Position numbers and translations under genes: made by a program. Of a stretch of 23,894 nucleotides of DNA, positions 7,515 to 15,086 are shown in pieces. The DNA lies in NCBI GenBank assembly GCA_049889915.1, contig JBMHCM010000059.1, positions 1 through 23,894 of the forward strand, written 5' to 3'. Every line of letters starts with the position of its first letter. Position 1 is the stretch's first letter. This DNA is from UBA8337 sp049889915. Lineage in GTDB: Bacteria; Pseudomonadota; Alphaproteobacteria; RS24. Below the pieces are notes generated by a model. The model was not told where the DNA came from. It was given only the letters and a program-made list of their open reading frames with translations, and ran no database searches.

Positions 7515-8249
7515 TTAGCCGGCGGCCTGATCGTTACCTTTGCCCGATAGCCGCCGCCAAATGGCCGGCGCCATAGACAAAACGGCCAAAGCGACCAATG
7601 GCCCAAGAATTTCCGGCTGCGTCATGACGCTGAGGTCGGGCTGTTTACCGGCCTGCAATAATACGGAAATGCCATTGCCGATTGAGGCGAAAACAAATGT
7701 TCCCGGCATAATGCCGAAAAAAGTGGTGACGACAAAAACCGGAAACCGCACGCCAACCAAGGCGGCCCCCAGATTGACGATGAAAAACGGAAAAATCGGC
7801 AATAATCGCAAGACCAACATATAAGACGCCGCATCGCGGTTGAACGAGGCCTCAAATTTGGCCAGCGCCGGACCGGCCTTGGCGCGCAGCGTGTCACCGG
7901 CAATATAGCGCGCCACCATAAACAAGCCGCTGGCCCCCAAAGTGGCGCTGATGACAATCAGCGTGCCGCCGACCCATGTGCCGAACATCAAGCCACCGGC
8001 CAGGCTGAGCCACAGCGCGCCGGGCAATGAAAAAGTGACGGCCAGCACATAAAGGCTCATATAGGCGGCCGCCGTCAGCAGCGGATAATCCGCGACGGCG
8101 CGCTTCAAGGCGGCTTCATTTTCGGCCAAACCCTGATAGCTGACCAAGGCGTCCAAATCGAAGGCGAAGAACAAGCCGATAAGGGCGGCGAAACCGGCCA
8201 GCGCGGCCAAGCGTTTGACTGTTGTTGTGCGCGGCTGGGTGCTGCTCAT
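7515..8249 (-). CDS. TVP38/TMEM64 family (VTT/SNARE-associated) membrane protein
   Basis: A 244-residue multi-pass inner-membrane protein of the TVP38/TMEM64 (DedA-superfamily, VTT domain) group. The core reads SLPGALWLSLAGGLMFGTWVGG near residues 73-95, and RLLPIFPFFIVNLGAALVGV near residues 148-167. This is the family pattern of re-entrant loops and a conserved Arg-Leu-x-Pro segment. A first membrane helix lies near residues 13-30 and a last one near residues 215-230. Relatives are proposed to move lipids or other substrates across membranes. The gene is the first of a two-gene operon with the flavoprotein disulfide reductase. AGGGGC lies a few bases before the ATG. Confidence 0.9.
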   Translation of the reverse strand: MSSTQPRTTTVKRLAALAGFAALIGLFFAFDLDALVSYQGLAENEAALKRAVADYPLLTAAAYMSLYVLAVTFSLPGALWLSLAGGLMFGTWVGGTLIVISATLGASGLFMVARYIAGDTLRAKAGPALAKFEASFNRDAASYMLVLRLLPIFPFFIVNLGAALVGVRFPVFVVTTFFGIMPGTFVFASIGNGISVLLQAGKQPDLSVMTQPEILGPLVALAVLSMAPAIWRRLSGKGNDQAAG

Positions 8250-8289
8250 TTAAAGCCCCTTATCGGTAATGGCGGGAATGCTTTCAAAG

Positions 8290-8318
8290 TTGACTTTCCC
8301 GCTATTATTAGCTACATC
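8290..8318 (+). promoter_or_regulatory. Putative promoter of the rpmH-rnpA-yidC block
   Basis: TTGACT at 8290-8295 is followed after 17 bases by TACATC at 8313-8318, in the gap between the divergent TVP38 gene and rpmH. The -35 box matches five of six consensus bases and the -10 box is weak. This would leave a leader of about 60 bases before rpmH. Confidence 0.4.
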
Positions 8319-8387
8319 CGCCCGAGTATTTCAAGGAATAAGGCGATGCTGCGTTTATTGCGCGTTGCCCTTTAAGGAGTGAATGCC

Positions 8388-8522
8388 GTGAAAAGAACAT
8401 TTCAACCGAGCAATCTGGTGCGCAAACGCCGCCACGGTTTTCGCGCGCGCATGGCCACAAAAGGCGGCCGTTTGGTCTTGGCCCGTCGTCGGGCGCGCGG
8501 TCGCAAGCGGCTGTCTGCCTAA
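8388..8522 (+). CDS. rpmH: Large ribosomal subunit protein bL34
   Basis: A 44-residue, extremely basic protein starting at GTG 8388. It begins MKRTFQPSNLVRKRRHGFRA and continues with RMATKGGRLVLARRRARGRKRLSA, an essentially canonical L34. AAGGAG at 8374-8379 sits eight bases upstream of the GTG, which fixes the start. L34 is a component of the large ribosomal subunit. As in most bacteria it is followed at once by rnpA and then yidC. Confidence 0.97.
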   Translation: MKRTFQPSNLVRKRRHGFRARMATKGGRLVLARRRARGRKRLSA

Positions 8523-8542
8523 AGTCAAAGCGAATTTGTCCC

Positions 8543-8908
8543 ATGGCTGAAGCCGCACCAGCGCTATCACCTTTGCGCGTGCGGCGCCAGTTTTTGGCTG
8601 CCGCGAAAGCCGACAAGCAAGTGCGGCGCGGGCTGATTTTGCAAGCCCGCCAAAGACCTGCCGATGAAGACAGCGCCACCCCCATTCGCTTCGGTCTGAC
8701 GGCCAGCAAAAAAACCGGCAATGCCGTGACCCGCAATCGCATTCGCCGTCGCCTGCGGGCGGCCGCGCAGGAATTGCTTCCCATTCACGGGCAAACCGGT
8801 TTTGACTATGTGCTTATCGGCCGGGTGCATACCGCACCACGCGCCTGGCATGCTTTGAAACAAGATCTGACATCGGCGGTAAAAGCCATACACAAATCGG
8901 CCGGCTAA
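8543..8908 (+). CDS. rnpA: Ribonuclease P protein component
   Basis: A 121-residue basic protein with the RnpA signature: FGLTASKKTGNAVTRN followed by RIRRRLRAAA (near residues 52-77). This contains the RNR motif that binds the M1 RNA and the leader of precursor tRNAs. It works with the catalytic RNA to cut 5' leaders from tRNA precursors. It starts 20 bases after rpmH. The ribosome binding site is poor, which suggests coupling to rpmH translation. Length is normal for the family. Confidence 0.95.
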   Translation: MAEAAPALSPLRVRRQFLAAAKADKQVRRGLILQARQRPADEDSATPIRFGLTASKKTGNAVTRNRIRRRLRAAAQELLPIHGQTGFDYVLIGRVHTAPRAWHALKQDLTSAVKAIHKSAG

Positions 8909-8931
8909 CGCGACGCATAAGGGGACTTACG

Positions 8932-10236
8932 GTGAACGAGCAAAATAATTTTCTGATGGCGGTGATTTTGAGCCTCGCCGTATTGCTGGGATGGCAGTTT
9001 TTTGTCACCGAGCCGCGCCTGGCCGCCGAGCGCGAACGCCAGCAAGCGGCGCAACAGTCAATTGAGGCTGAGGCAGTAAAAACCGAAGATATCATCACTG
9101 GGACGGCAGCCGCCCCGTCTTTGGAGACGGCACCCAACACCCTACCCAATGCCACACCGAGCGTCAGCCAACCGGCCGATCGCAGCGGCCTGACCGCCCC
9201 TAATGTCAATCCGGGGTTTGCCAAAGCACCGCGCGTGGCCATTGAGACGCCGCAATTGCGCGGCTCGATTGCGCTGATGGGCGCACGCTTTGACGATTTG
9301 GTTCTGAAAGCCTATGGCGCCAATTCAGCTCCCGACGCGCCGCGCCAAATTTTGCTGCAGCGCGAGGGCGAGGCCGGTCATTGGCAGGCCCATCACGGTT
9401 TTGTGGCTGCGCAAGGCAGCGCCGTCACCCTGCCGACGGAAGACACGATTTGGCAGCTCGTCTCAGGCAGCACATTGACACCGACCAGCCCGGTCGTGCT
9501 GCAGCATGTCACGCCGGAAGGCGTGGTGCTGAGCCAAGAGATTAGCGTTGATGAAAATTACATGTTCACCATCGCGCAGCGTGTGGAAAATAAATCCGCT
9601 GCACCGGTAACGCTTTATCCTTATGGCCAAGTGACCCGCTCGGGGCGTCCGGCAACCACGGATTTGTTCATCCTGCATGAGGGACCGATCGGCTTTTTCG
9701 GTGAGGATGGCGAAGGTCTGGTCGAGGCCGATTATGATGATTTGGCCGAAGACGGGCCGGTCAAACTGCAGGCCGAGCAAGGCTGGCTTGGTTTTACCGA
9801 TAAATATTGGGCCGCCGCTTTGGTGCCACCGCAAGAAGGCGGCTTTACCGGCCGCTTTATCGCCCGTGCGGAAGGACAATTGCCGGTGTACCGCGCCGAC
9901 TTTTTGCTGGCTGGGGCCAGCCTGGCGCCGGGGCAAGTGCATGAGGTAAGATCGGCCCTGTTTGCCGGTGCAAAAACCGTCGAGCTGGTCGATGGTTATG
10001 CCGATACCGGCATTACCCGTTTTGACCTGCTGATCGATTGGGGTTGGTTTTACTTCCTGACCAAGCCGATGTTCAACGCATTGCATTTATTCTATGCGCT
10101 GCTGGGCAATTATGGCTTGGCGATTTTGTTGGTCACCGTGCTTATCAAGCTGGCTTTCTTCCCGCTGGCCAATCGCTCTTACGAGACCATGGCCAAGATG
10201 AAAAAGCTCCACCCGCGCATGGTGAAAATTCGCTAA
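8932..10236 (+). CDS. yidC: Membrane protein insertase YidC, N-terminal half, ended by a premature TAA
   Basis: YidC inserts proteins into the inner membrane, alone or with Sec. This frame starts at GTG 8932 with AAGGGGA six bases upstream. It encodes the N-terminal anchor (residues 6-22), a Pro/Ala-rich linker, the periplasmic P1 beta-domain (about 90-350) and the first core helix (GLAILLVTVLIKLAFFPL) with the usual positively charged residue in the groove. The first arm of the cytoplasmic hairpin, ETMAKMKKLHPRMVKIR, follows. It then stops at TAA 10234-10236, where E. coli and other YidC proteins have Arg-Glu. Homology resumes in the same frame immediately after. Full length would be about 618 codons. 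Whether the stop is read through, an assembly error or a true split is open. Confidence 0.9.
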   Translation: MNEQNNFLMAVILSLAVLLGWQFFVTEPRLAAERERQQAAQQSIEAEAVKTEDIITGTAAAPSLETAPNTLPNATPSVSQPADRSGLTAPNVNPGFAKAPRVAIETPQLRGSIALMGARFDDLVLKAYGANSAPDAPRQILLQREGEAGHWQAHHGFVAAQGSAVTLPTEDTIWQLVSGSTLTPTSPVVLQHVTPEGVVLSQEISVDENYMFTIAQRVENKSAAPVTLYPYGQVTRSGRPATTDLFILHEGPIGFFGEDGEGLVEADYDDLAEDGPVKLQAEQGWLGFTDKYWAAALVPPQEGGFTGRFIARAEGQLPVYRADFLLAGASLAPGQVHEVRSALFAGAKTVELVDGYADTGITRFDLLIDWGWFYFLTKPMFNALHLFYALLGNYGLAILLVTVLIKLAFFPLANRSYETMAKMKKLHPRMVKIR

Positions 10237-10272
10237 GTCTATAACGACGACCGGCAGCAACAGCAGCAGGAA

Positions 10273-10788
10273 TTGATGAAGATTTACCGCGAGGAAAAAC
10301 TTAACCCGCTGGCCGGGTGTTTGCCTATCTTGATCCAAATTCCGGTCTTCTTCTCCATCTATAAAGTGCTGTTTGTCACCATTGATATGCGTCACCAGCC
10401 CTTCTTTGGCTGGATTCAAGACCTGTCGGCCCCTGACCCGACCTCGCTGTTCAACCTGTTCGGGCTGCTGCCATATGATGTGCCGTCCTTCCTGCTGGTT
10501 GGTGTGTGGCCGTTGATTATGGGCATCACCATGTTTGTGCAAATGCAAATGAACCCGCCGCCGCCGGACCCGATTCAGGCGCGGATGTTCCAAATCCTGC
10601 CGATTTTGTTCACCTTCCTCTTAGCCGGTTTCCCGGCCGGTCTGGTGATTTACTGGGCGTGGAACAACTTTCTGTCGCTCATTCAGCAGGGCTATATTAT
10701 GCGCCGCAATGGCGTTGAAATTGAGCTGCTGGCCAATATCGGCCTGCGCAAAAGAAAGCCTGCTGATGACGGATCCGGAAGCGCATAA
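10273..10788 (+). CDS. yidC: Membrane protein insertase YidC, C-terminal half (same frame, after the in-frame TAA)
   Basis: This is the rest of YidC in the same frame as the 5' part. The uninterrupted homologous stretch actually begins at 10237 with VYNDDRQQQQQELM. The first usable start codons are TTG 10273 and ATG 10276, in the second arm of the cytoplasmic hairpin. It then has EEKLNPLAGCLPILIQIPVFFSIY (the conserved NPxxGC...PIFxxxY region), two further helices, and FAGFPAGLVIYWAWNN, the signature last helix. The tail is basic (RKRKPADDGSGSA). AGGAA at 10268-10272 is too close to ATG 10276 to be a good ribosome binding site, so independent translation looks inefficient. The end overlaps the engB start by 23 bases. 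Confidence 0.85.
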   Translation: MMKIYREEKLNPLAGCLPILIQIPVFFSIYKVLFVTIDMRHQPFFGWIQDLSAPDPTSLFNLFGLLPYDVPSFLLVGVWPLIMGITMFVQMQMNPPPPDPIQARMFQILPILFTFLLAGFPAGLVIYWAWNNFLSLIQQGYIMRRNGVEIELLANIGLRKRKPADDGSGSA

Positions 10789-11458
10789 AGACGAGCAAGC
10801 CAAGCTGGCGGCCGGTAGATGGCTGCTGGCACAAGGCACGGAATTTCGCCTTGGTGTGGTGGGGCTTGAGCATTTGCCACCGGCCGATCGCATTGAAATT
10901 GCCTTTGCCGGTCGGTCCAATGTCGGCAAATCTTCGCTTATCAATGCGGTGACCGGGACCAAAAATCTGGCCCGCACCTCCAATACGCCGGGCCGCACGC
11001 AAGAGCTGAATTTCTTCATGCTGGCGCCGCAGCGCAATGACGGGGCCGCCTGGCTGGTCGACCTGCCGGGCTATGGCTATGCCCGCGAGAGCAAAGCCAA
11101 AATCGCCGCCTGGAATAAGCTGCTCAATGCTTATTTGCGCGGCCGCGCCTCCTTGCGGCGCGTCTTTGTGTTGGTCGATAGCCGCCATGGGCTGAAGAAA
11201 AATGATTTGGCGATGATGGATGATTTGGATGTGACGGCCGTCTCTTACCAAGTGATTTTGACCAAAATCGACAAGCTGAAAAAAGGCCAAGTCGAGAGGG
11301 TGCTGGCCGCCACGCAAGACGCCCTGAGCAAGCGACCGGCGGCCCATCCGGAGATTATTGCCACCAGCAGTGAAAAAAACCACGGCATTGACGCGGTGCG
11401 CGCCGCCATTGCCGGTCTGGTTGATTTGACCGAATTGGGATATAAGGCGGGCAAGTAG
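10766..11458 (+). CDS. engB: Ribosome biogenesis GTPase EngB (YihA/YsxC)
   Basis: A 230-residue TrmE-Era-EngA-EngB family GTPase. It has G1 GRSNVGKSSLIN, the switch segment TSNTPGRTQELNFF, G3 DLPGYGYAR, G4 TKIDK and a G5-like ATSSEKN in order. EngB is needed for assembly of the large ribosomal subunit. I chose ATG 10766 (MTDPEAHKDE) over in-frame upstream codons because those would extend the protein further back into yidC with no homology. The gene overlaps the end of yidC by 23 bases, so translation is likely coupled. About 25 acidic, variable residues precede the GTPase fold. Confidence 0.95.
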   Translation: MTDPEAHKDEQAKLAAGRWLLAQGTEFRLGVVGLEHLPPADRIEIAFAGRSNVGKSSLINAVTGTKNLARTSNTPGRTQELNFFMLAPQRNDGAAWLVDLPGYGYARESKAKIAAWNKLLNAYLRGRASLRRVFVLVDSRHGLKKNDLAMMDDLDVTAVSYQVILTKIDKLKKGQVERVLAATQDALSKRPAAHPEIIATSSEKNHGIDAVRAAIAGLVDLTELGYKAGK

Positions 11459-11467
11459 GAGAGCCCC

Positions 11468-12394
11468 ATGGTGACGAAAGCAAAAACCAAAAACAGCGGT
11501 GACAAAAACGGCAATTCGGCCGATTGGCTGAAACAGGCGCATGTGCTGACCGAAGCACTGCCCTTTATGCAGCTTTACGACAAAAAAACCGTAGTGATTA
11601 AATTTGGCGGTCACGCCATGGGCGATGCGGCGCTGGCCGAAAGCTTTGCCCATGATGTGGTGCTGCTCAAGCAAGCCGGGGTCAATCCGGTGATTGTCCA
11701 TGGCGGTGGCCCGCAAATTGCCGCCATGTTGGAGCGTTTGGGCATTAAATCGACTTTTCAAAACGGTTTGCGGGTAACCGATGCGCAAACCATTGAAGTG
11801 GTTGAAATGGTGCTGGCCGGAGCGATTAACAAACAAATCGTCACCGCTTTAAACACAGCCGGTGGCAGCGCCGTCGGCCTGTCGGGCAAGGACGGTAATA
11901 TGCTGATGGCAGAAAAAACCCGCACCAAGGCCAAAGACCCGAAATCCAATGTCGAAAAGGCGGTCAATCTCGGCTTTGTCGGCACACCGAAACAGGTCAA
12001 TACGCAAGTGCTGGAGACCATGCTGGCCTCCGACATTATTCCGGTGATTGCGCCGATTGCCACCTCAGCCAAAGGGCAAACCTTAAACGTCAATGCCGAT
12101 ACGGCGGCCGGTGCCATTGCTGCCGCCTTGAACGCCGAACGGCTGCTCATGCTGACCGATGTCACCGGTGTGCTGGACAAAAAAGGCGCGCTTTTGGAGC
12201 GGCTGACCCGTAAACAAGCGGCAACGCTGATTAAAAACGGCACGGCGCAGGGCGGCATGATTCCGAAATTGGAAACCGCCGTGAAAGCGGTCAAGGATGG
12301 GGTTGGCGCCAGCGCCATTTTGGATGGCCGGGTGCCGCATGCCATTTTGCTGGAATTGTTTACCGCCATGGGCGCCGGCACATTGATTGAGTAA
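11468..12394 (+). CDS. argB: Acetylglutamate kinase
   Basis: A 308-residue amino-acid kinase phosphorylating N-acetyl-L-glutamate in arginine biosynthesis. Motifs are VIKFGGHAMGD near residues 40-50 (phosphate binding), VHGGGPQI near residue 77 (substrate loop), NADTAAGAIAAAL near residue 201 and a lysine-containing GGMIPKLETA near residue 262. ArgB is the usual feedback target of arginine, but the N-terminal helix here (about 25 residues before LPFMQLYD) cannot be judged for sensitivity. It begins nine bases after engB with AGGAG upstream, and its stop is two bases from the next start, so it is embedded in an operon. Confidence 0.96.
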   Translation: MVTKAKTKNSGDKNGNSADWLKQAHVLTEALPFMQLYDKKTVVIKFGGHAMGDAALAESFAHDVVLLKQAGVNPVIVHGGGPQIAAMLERLGIKSTFQNGLRVTDAQTIEVVEMVLAGAINKQIVTALNTAGGSAVGLSGKDGNMLMAEKTRTKAKDPKSNVEKAVNLGFVGTPKQVNTQVLETMLASDIIPVIAPIATSAKGQTLNVNADTAAGAIAAALNAERLLMLTDVTGVLDKKGALLERLTRKQAATLIKNGTAQGGMIPKLETAVKAVKDGVGASAILDGRVPHAILLELFTAMGAGTLIE

Positions 12395-12396
12395 AT

Positions 12397-13413
12397 ATGC
12401 GCCGCTTGTCACTCAAACATTTGCCGGTTTTATGCGGGCTTGCCGTATCCGCCCTGCTGGGCAGCCCCACCTCGGCCGAGGCGGCTTTGCGGCTGTGCAA
12501 TGATACCTCATATGTGCTGCATGTGGCGGCCGCTTATCAACAAGGCGTGGCCAGCAAGACCGAGGGCTGGGTGGAAGTGCTGCCCGGCGATTGCGAAAGC
12601 GCCTTGGCCGATTTACCGGCCGAAGCGCAGGCTTTTGTTTATGCCAAATCGGACAGCGCCCATGCCGGCAAGGGGTTGGTTTTTGACGGCAGCGAACGGT
12701 TTTGTGTGGCCGCCGATTTGAGCCGCTTTACGGTAGAAGGGCGGCGCGATTGCCGCCGCCGTGGTTATGTCGAGGCCGATTTGACGCCGGTCGCCGATGC
12801 CAGCGGGCGGCGCACCGTTACCTTTACCGAGAAAGATGATTTTGGCCGCCGCCGCGCCCGCATGGCCGGCACACAAAGGCTGTTGACCGATTTGCAATAT
12901 GAAGTCGGCACGATTGACGGCTTTGGCGGCGAACGCACCCGCGAAGCCGAAGCGGCCTATAAATTGCGCTACCGCGTCGATAAGAGCAAACGCGGTGCCG
13001 ATTTGTTGTCGGCCTTGGTACGCACGGCGCGCGATGAAGCGGGACGCCGCGGCCTGTCGTTGTGCAATCAATCGGCATTTTTGGTCTGGGCGGCCAGCGG
13101 CATGCTGCGCGATGACCGCTTTGAAAGCCGCGGCTGGACGCGGGTGCCGGCCGGTGCCTGCGCGCAATTGATCAATCAAAACCTTAATGATCGGTATTAT
13201 TTTTACTATGCTGAAGCGGTTGATGAGAAAGGCCGTCCGGTGATGGAAGCCGGTCGGCAAAAAGTATGGAGCGGCGATATCGGCCTGTGCACCAAATCGA
13301 CCCGCTTTGTCATTACCGGCGATAATGATTGCCAAGCCCGCGGATTTGACCGCCGCGGCTTTGCGCAAATCGACACCGGCTCGGCGCGGCAATGGAAGGT
13401 CAATCTGGAGTAG
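12397..13413 (+). CDS. Secreted protein with two DUF1036 domains
   Basis: A 338-residue exported protein. A signal peptide of about 29 residues ends in a likely cleavage site TSAEA. Two copies of DUF1036 (PF06282) follow, near residues 31-130 and 218-335. Each starts LxLCN and has four cysteines in matching positions (LCN, GDC or GAC, FC or LC, DC), suggesting two disulfides per domain. A 60-residue linker contains AGTQRLLTDLQYEVGTIDG, resembling a degenerate peptidoglycan-binding type repeat. Function is unknown; DUF1036 is common in Alphaproteobacteria, and a periplasmic role is inferred. It starts two bases after argB, and its stop is followed two bases later by the nucleotidase start, so it is cotranscribed with housekeeping genes. 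Confidence 0.85.
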   Translation: MRRLSLKHLPVLCGLAVSALLGSPTSAEAALRLCNDTSYVLHVAAAYQQGVASKTEGWVEVLPGDCESALADLPAEAQAFVYAKSDSAHAGKGLVFDGSERFCVAADLSRFTVEGRRDCRRRGYVEADLTPVADASGRRTVTFTEKDDFGRRRARMAGTQRLLTDLQYEVGTIDGFGGERTREAEAAYKLRYRVDKSKRGADLLSALVRTARDEAGRRGLSLCNQSAFLVWAASGMLRDDRFESRGWTRVPAGACAQLINQNLNDRYYFYYAEAVDEKGRPVMEAGRQKVWSGDIGLCTKSTRFVITGDNDCQARGFDRRGFAQIDTGSARQWKVNLE

Positions 13414-13415
13414 AG

Positions 13416-14120
13416 ATGCAGCGTTTCGCCGATATTGATGCCTGGGTCTTCGACCTCGACAATACGCTTTATGCGCCCGGTAAAAACCTGTTCGCGCAAA
13501 TTGATGTGCGCATGACGGCGTTCATCCAAGAGGCGCTGAAGGTCGATAAGCAAGAAGCGTTTCGCGTGCAAAAACAATTTCTCGGCGAATATGGCACCAC
13601 CCTATCCGGCCTGATGAATGAACACGGCCTGCCGCCCGGCCCATTTCTTGATTTCGTGCATGATATTGATGTCTCCGTGCTGGACCCCGACCCGCATTTG
13701 GCCGCCGCCATTGAGGCGTTGCCGGGCAAGAAATTCATCTTCACCAATGGTACAGAGGCGCATGCCGAACGGGTGGCCGGTCAGCTGGGCCTGTATCATT
13801 TGTTCGACGATGTGTTTGATATTGTCGCCGCCGATTATACGCCCAAGCCAAACGCCGCAATTTATCCGAAAATGCTTGAGCGTTTCGGCATCAGCGCCGA
13901 CCGCACGGCCTTTTTTGAGGATATGGCGCGCAATCTGACACCGGCACATAAGCTGGGCATGGCGACGGTTTTGGTCACCGAAGACGGCACGGATGGTAAC
14001 ACAGATGGTAGTGCCAAAATGCATATGCCTGAACAATATCGCCAACACGAAGCGGCGCATATTGACGTCACCACCGACCGGTTGAGCGCCTTTTTGCACG
14101 AGCTGCTGGCGGCCCGCTGA
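13416..14120 (+). CDS. HAD-family pyrimidine 5'-nucleotidase
   Basis: A 234-residue haloacid dehalogenase phosphatase of the Sdt1/YjjG-like pyrimidine 5'-nucleotidase group. The four HAD motifs are visible: DLDNTLY (nucleophile and acid aspartates, near residue 13), FTNGTEAHA (motif II), KPNAAIYPKML (motif III lysine) and FFEDMARNL (motif IV acidic pair). It would remove phosphate from UMP or CMP-type nucleotides or related damaged nucleotides. I chose ATG 13416, which has GGAG five bases upstream. An in-frame ATG at 13392 lies inside the previous gene and would only add eight residues. This nucleotidase often occurs between argB and dapD in Alphaproteobacteria. Confidence 0.92.
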   Translation: MQRFADIDAWVFDLDNTLYAPGKNLFAQIDVRMTAFIQEALKVDKQEAFRVQKQFLGEYGTTLSGLMNEHGLPPGPFLDFVHDIDVSVLDPDPHLAAAIEALPGKKFIFTNGTEAHAERVAGQLGLYHLFDDVFDIVAADYTPKPNAAIYPKMLERFGISADRTAFFEDMARNLTPAHKLGMATVLVTEDGTDGNTDGSAKMHMPEQYRQHEAAHIDVTTDRLSAFLHELLAAR

Positions 14121-14165
14121 AACGGCCCGCTAAAACCGCGCGGTAAAGGCCGACAATTTGCTCAA

Positions 14166-14193
14166 TTGACTTGGCCGCCGGGACTGCTAATTT
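14166..14193 (+). promoter_or_regulatory. Putative promoter of dapD-dapE
   Basis: TTGACT at 14166-14171 and TAATTT at 14188-14193 are 16 bases apart in the 130-base gap before dapD. The -35 box is the same hexamer as upstream of rpmH. The gap otherwise holds an 11-base repeat (GATATGCAAGC at 14204-14214 and again at 14254-14264 over the start codon region). Confidence 0.35.
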
Positions 14194-14250
14194 CCGCAAC
14201 ACAGATATGCAAGCGACGGCCCTTCGGGTCGGCACAGAAGGAAGACAAAC

Positions 14251-15078
14251 ATGGATATGCAAGCTGCCGAACAAATCATCAATGCAGCCTTTGACGATGC
14301 CGCCGCCATTTCGCCCGACACACAAGGCGATGTGCGCGATGCGGTCAATGCCGCACTCAACGCATTGGATGCCGGTACGGCCCGCGTTGCCGAAAAATCG
14401 GGCGATGAATGGCAGGTCAATCAATGGCTGAAAAAAGCGGTGTTGCTGTCTTTCCGCCTCAATGACATGACCACCCAATCCGGCGGCCCGCAGGGCACCA
14501 GCTGGTGGGACAAAGTGCCGTCAAAATTTGACGTCTGGGACGTTGCGCGTTTTTCTGAGGCCGGTTTCCGCGCCGTGCCGAATTGCGTGGTGCGCCGCTC
14601 TGCATATATCGCGCCGGGCGTGGTGCTGATGCCGAGCTTTGTCAATCTCGGTGCTTATGTTGATAGCGGCACCATGGTCGACACTTGGGCGACCGTCGGC
14701 TCCTGCGCGCAAATCGGCAAGAATGTGCATATTTCAGGCGGTGCCGGTATTGGCGGTGTGTTGGAACCGCTGCAAGCCGGACCGGTAATTGTCGAGGATA
14801 ATTGCTTTATCGGCGCTCGTTCTGAAGTGGCCGAAGGGGTGATTGTCCGCGAAGGGGCGGTGTTGTCGATGGGCGTGTTTATTTCCGCCTCAACGAAAAT
14901 TGTCGACCGCGCCACCGGCACTGTATATCGCGGCGAAGTTCCGGCCTATTCCGTGGTCGTGCCGGGCACATTGCCGTCAGAAAATGGCGGCCCGAATTTG
15001 GCCTGCGCCGTCATCGTTAAAACCGTTGATGCGCAAACAAGGTCAAAAACCTCGGTCAATGAATTGCTGCGCGATTAG
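14251..15078 (+). CDS. dapD: 2,3,4,5-tetrahydropyridine-2,6-dicarboxylate N-succinyltransferase
   Basis: A 275-residue acyltransferase of the succinylase branch of the diaminopimelate/lysine pathway, using succinyl-CoA. The N-terminal helical domain (about residues 1-100) is followed by the left-handed parallel beta-helix of hexapeptide repeats (YIAPGVVLMPSFVNLGAYVD, AQIGKNVHISGGAGIGGV, CFIGARSEVAEGVIV). The family C-terminus follows (GEVPAYSVVVPGTLP). The size equals that of E. coli DapD. GGAAG lies upstream of ATG 14251; a second in-frame ATG at 14257 is possible. It precedes dapE by eight bases, forming a two-gene pathway unit. Confidence 0.97.
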   Translation: MDMQAAEQIINAAFDDAAAISPDTQGDVRDAVNAALNALDAGTARVAEKSGDEWQVNQWLKKAVLLSFRLNDMTTQSGGPQGTSWWDKVPSKFDVWDVARFSEAGFRAVPNCVVRRSAYIAPGVVLMPSFVNLGAYVDSGTMVDTWATVGSCAQIGKNVHISGGAGIGGVLEPLQAGPVIVEDNCFIGARSEVAEGVIVREGAVLSMGVFISASTKIVDRATGTVYRGEVPAYSVVVPGTLPSENGGPNLACAVIVKTVDAQTRSKTSVNELLRD

Positions 15079-15086
15079 GAGATATA

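Noticed and set aside
6521..7576. Plus-strand open frame of 351 codons opposite the flavoprotein gene
   Set aside because: Antisense to a gene with clear FAD and disulfide motifs; composition is His/Arg-rich nonsense without homology features.
8259..8287. Possible minus-strand promoter TTGAAA-N17-GATAAG before the TVP38 gene
   Set aside because: Its predicted start site would leave almost no leader and the -10 box overlaps the ribosome binding site, so it is probably coincidental.
10234..10236. Alternative genetic code with TAA as sense codon
   Set aside because: Many genes in the window end in TAA at the expected family length, so TAA is a normal stop here.
10697..11836. Long antisense open frame (379 codons, minus strand) opposite engB and argB
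   Set aside because: It lies entirely opposite two well-supported genes, has no recognisable motifs and is the usual codon-bias shadow in moderately GC-rich DNA.
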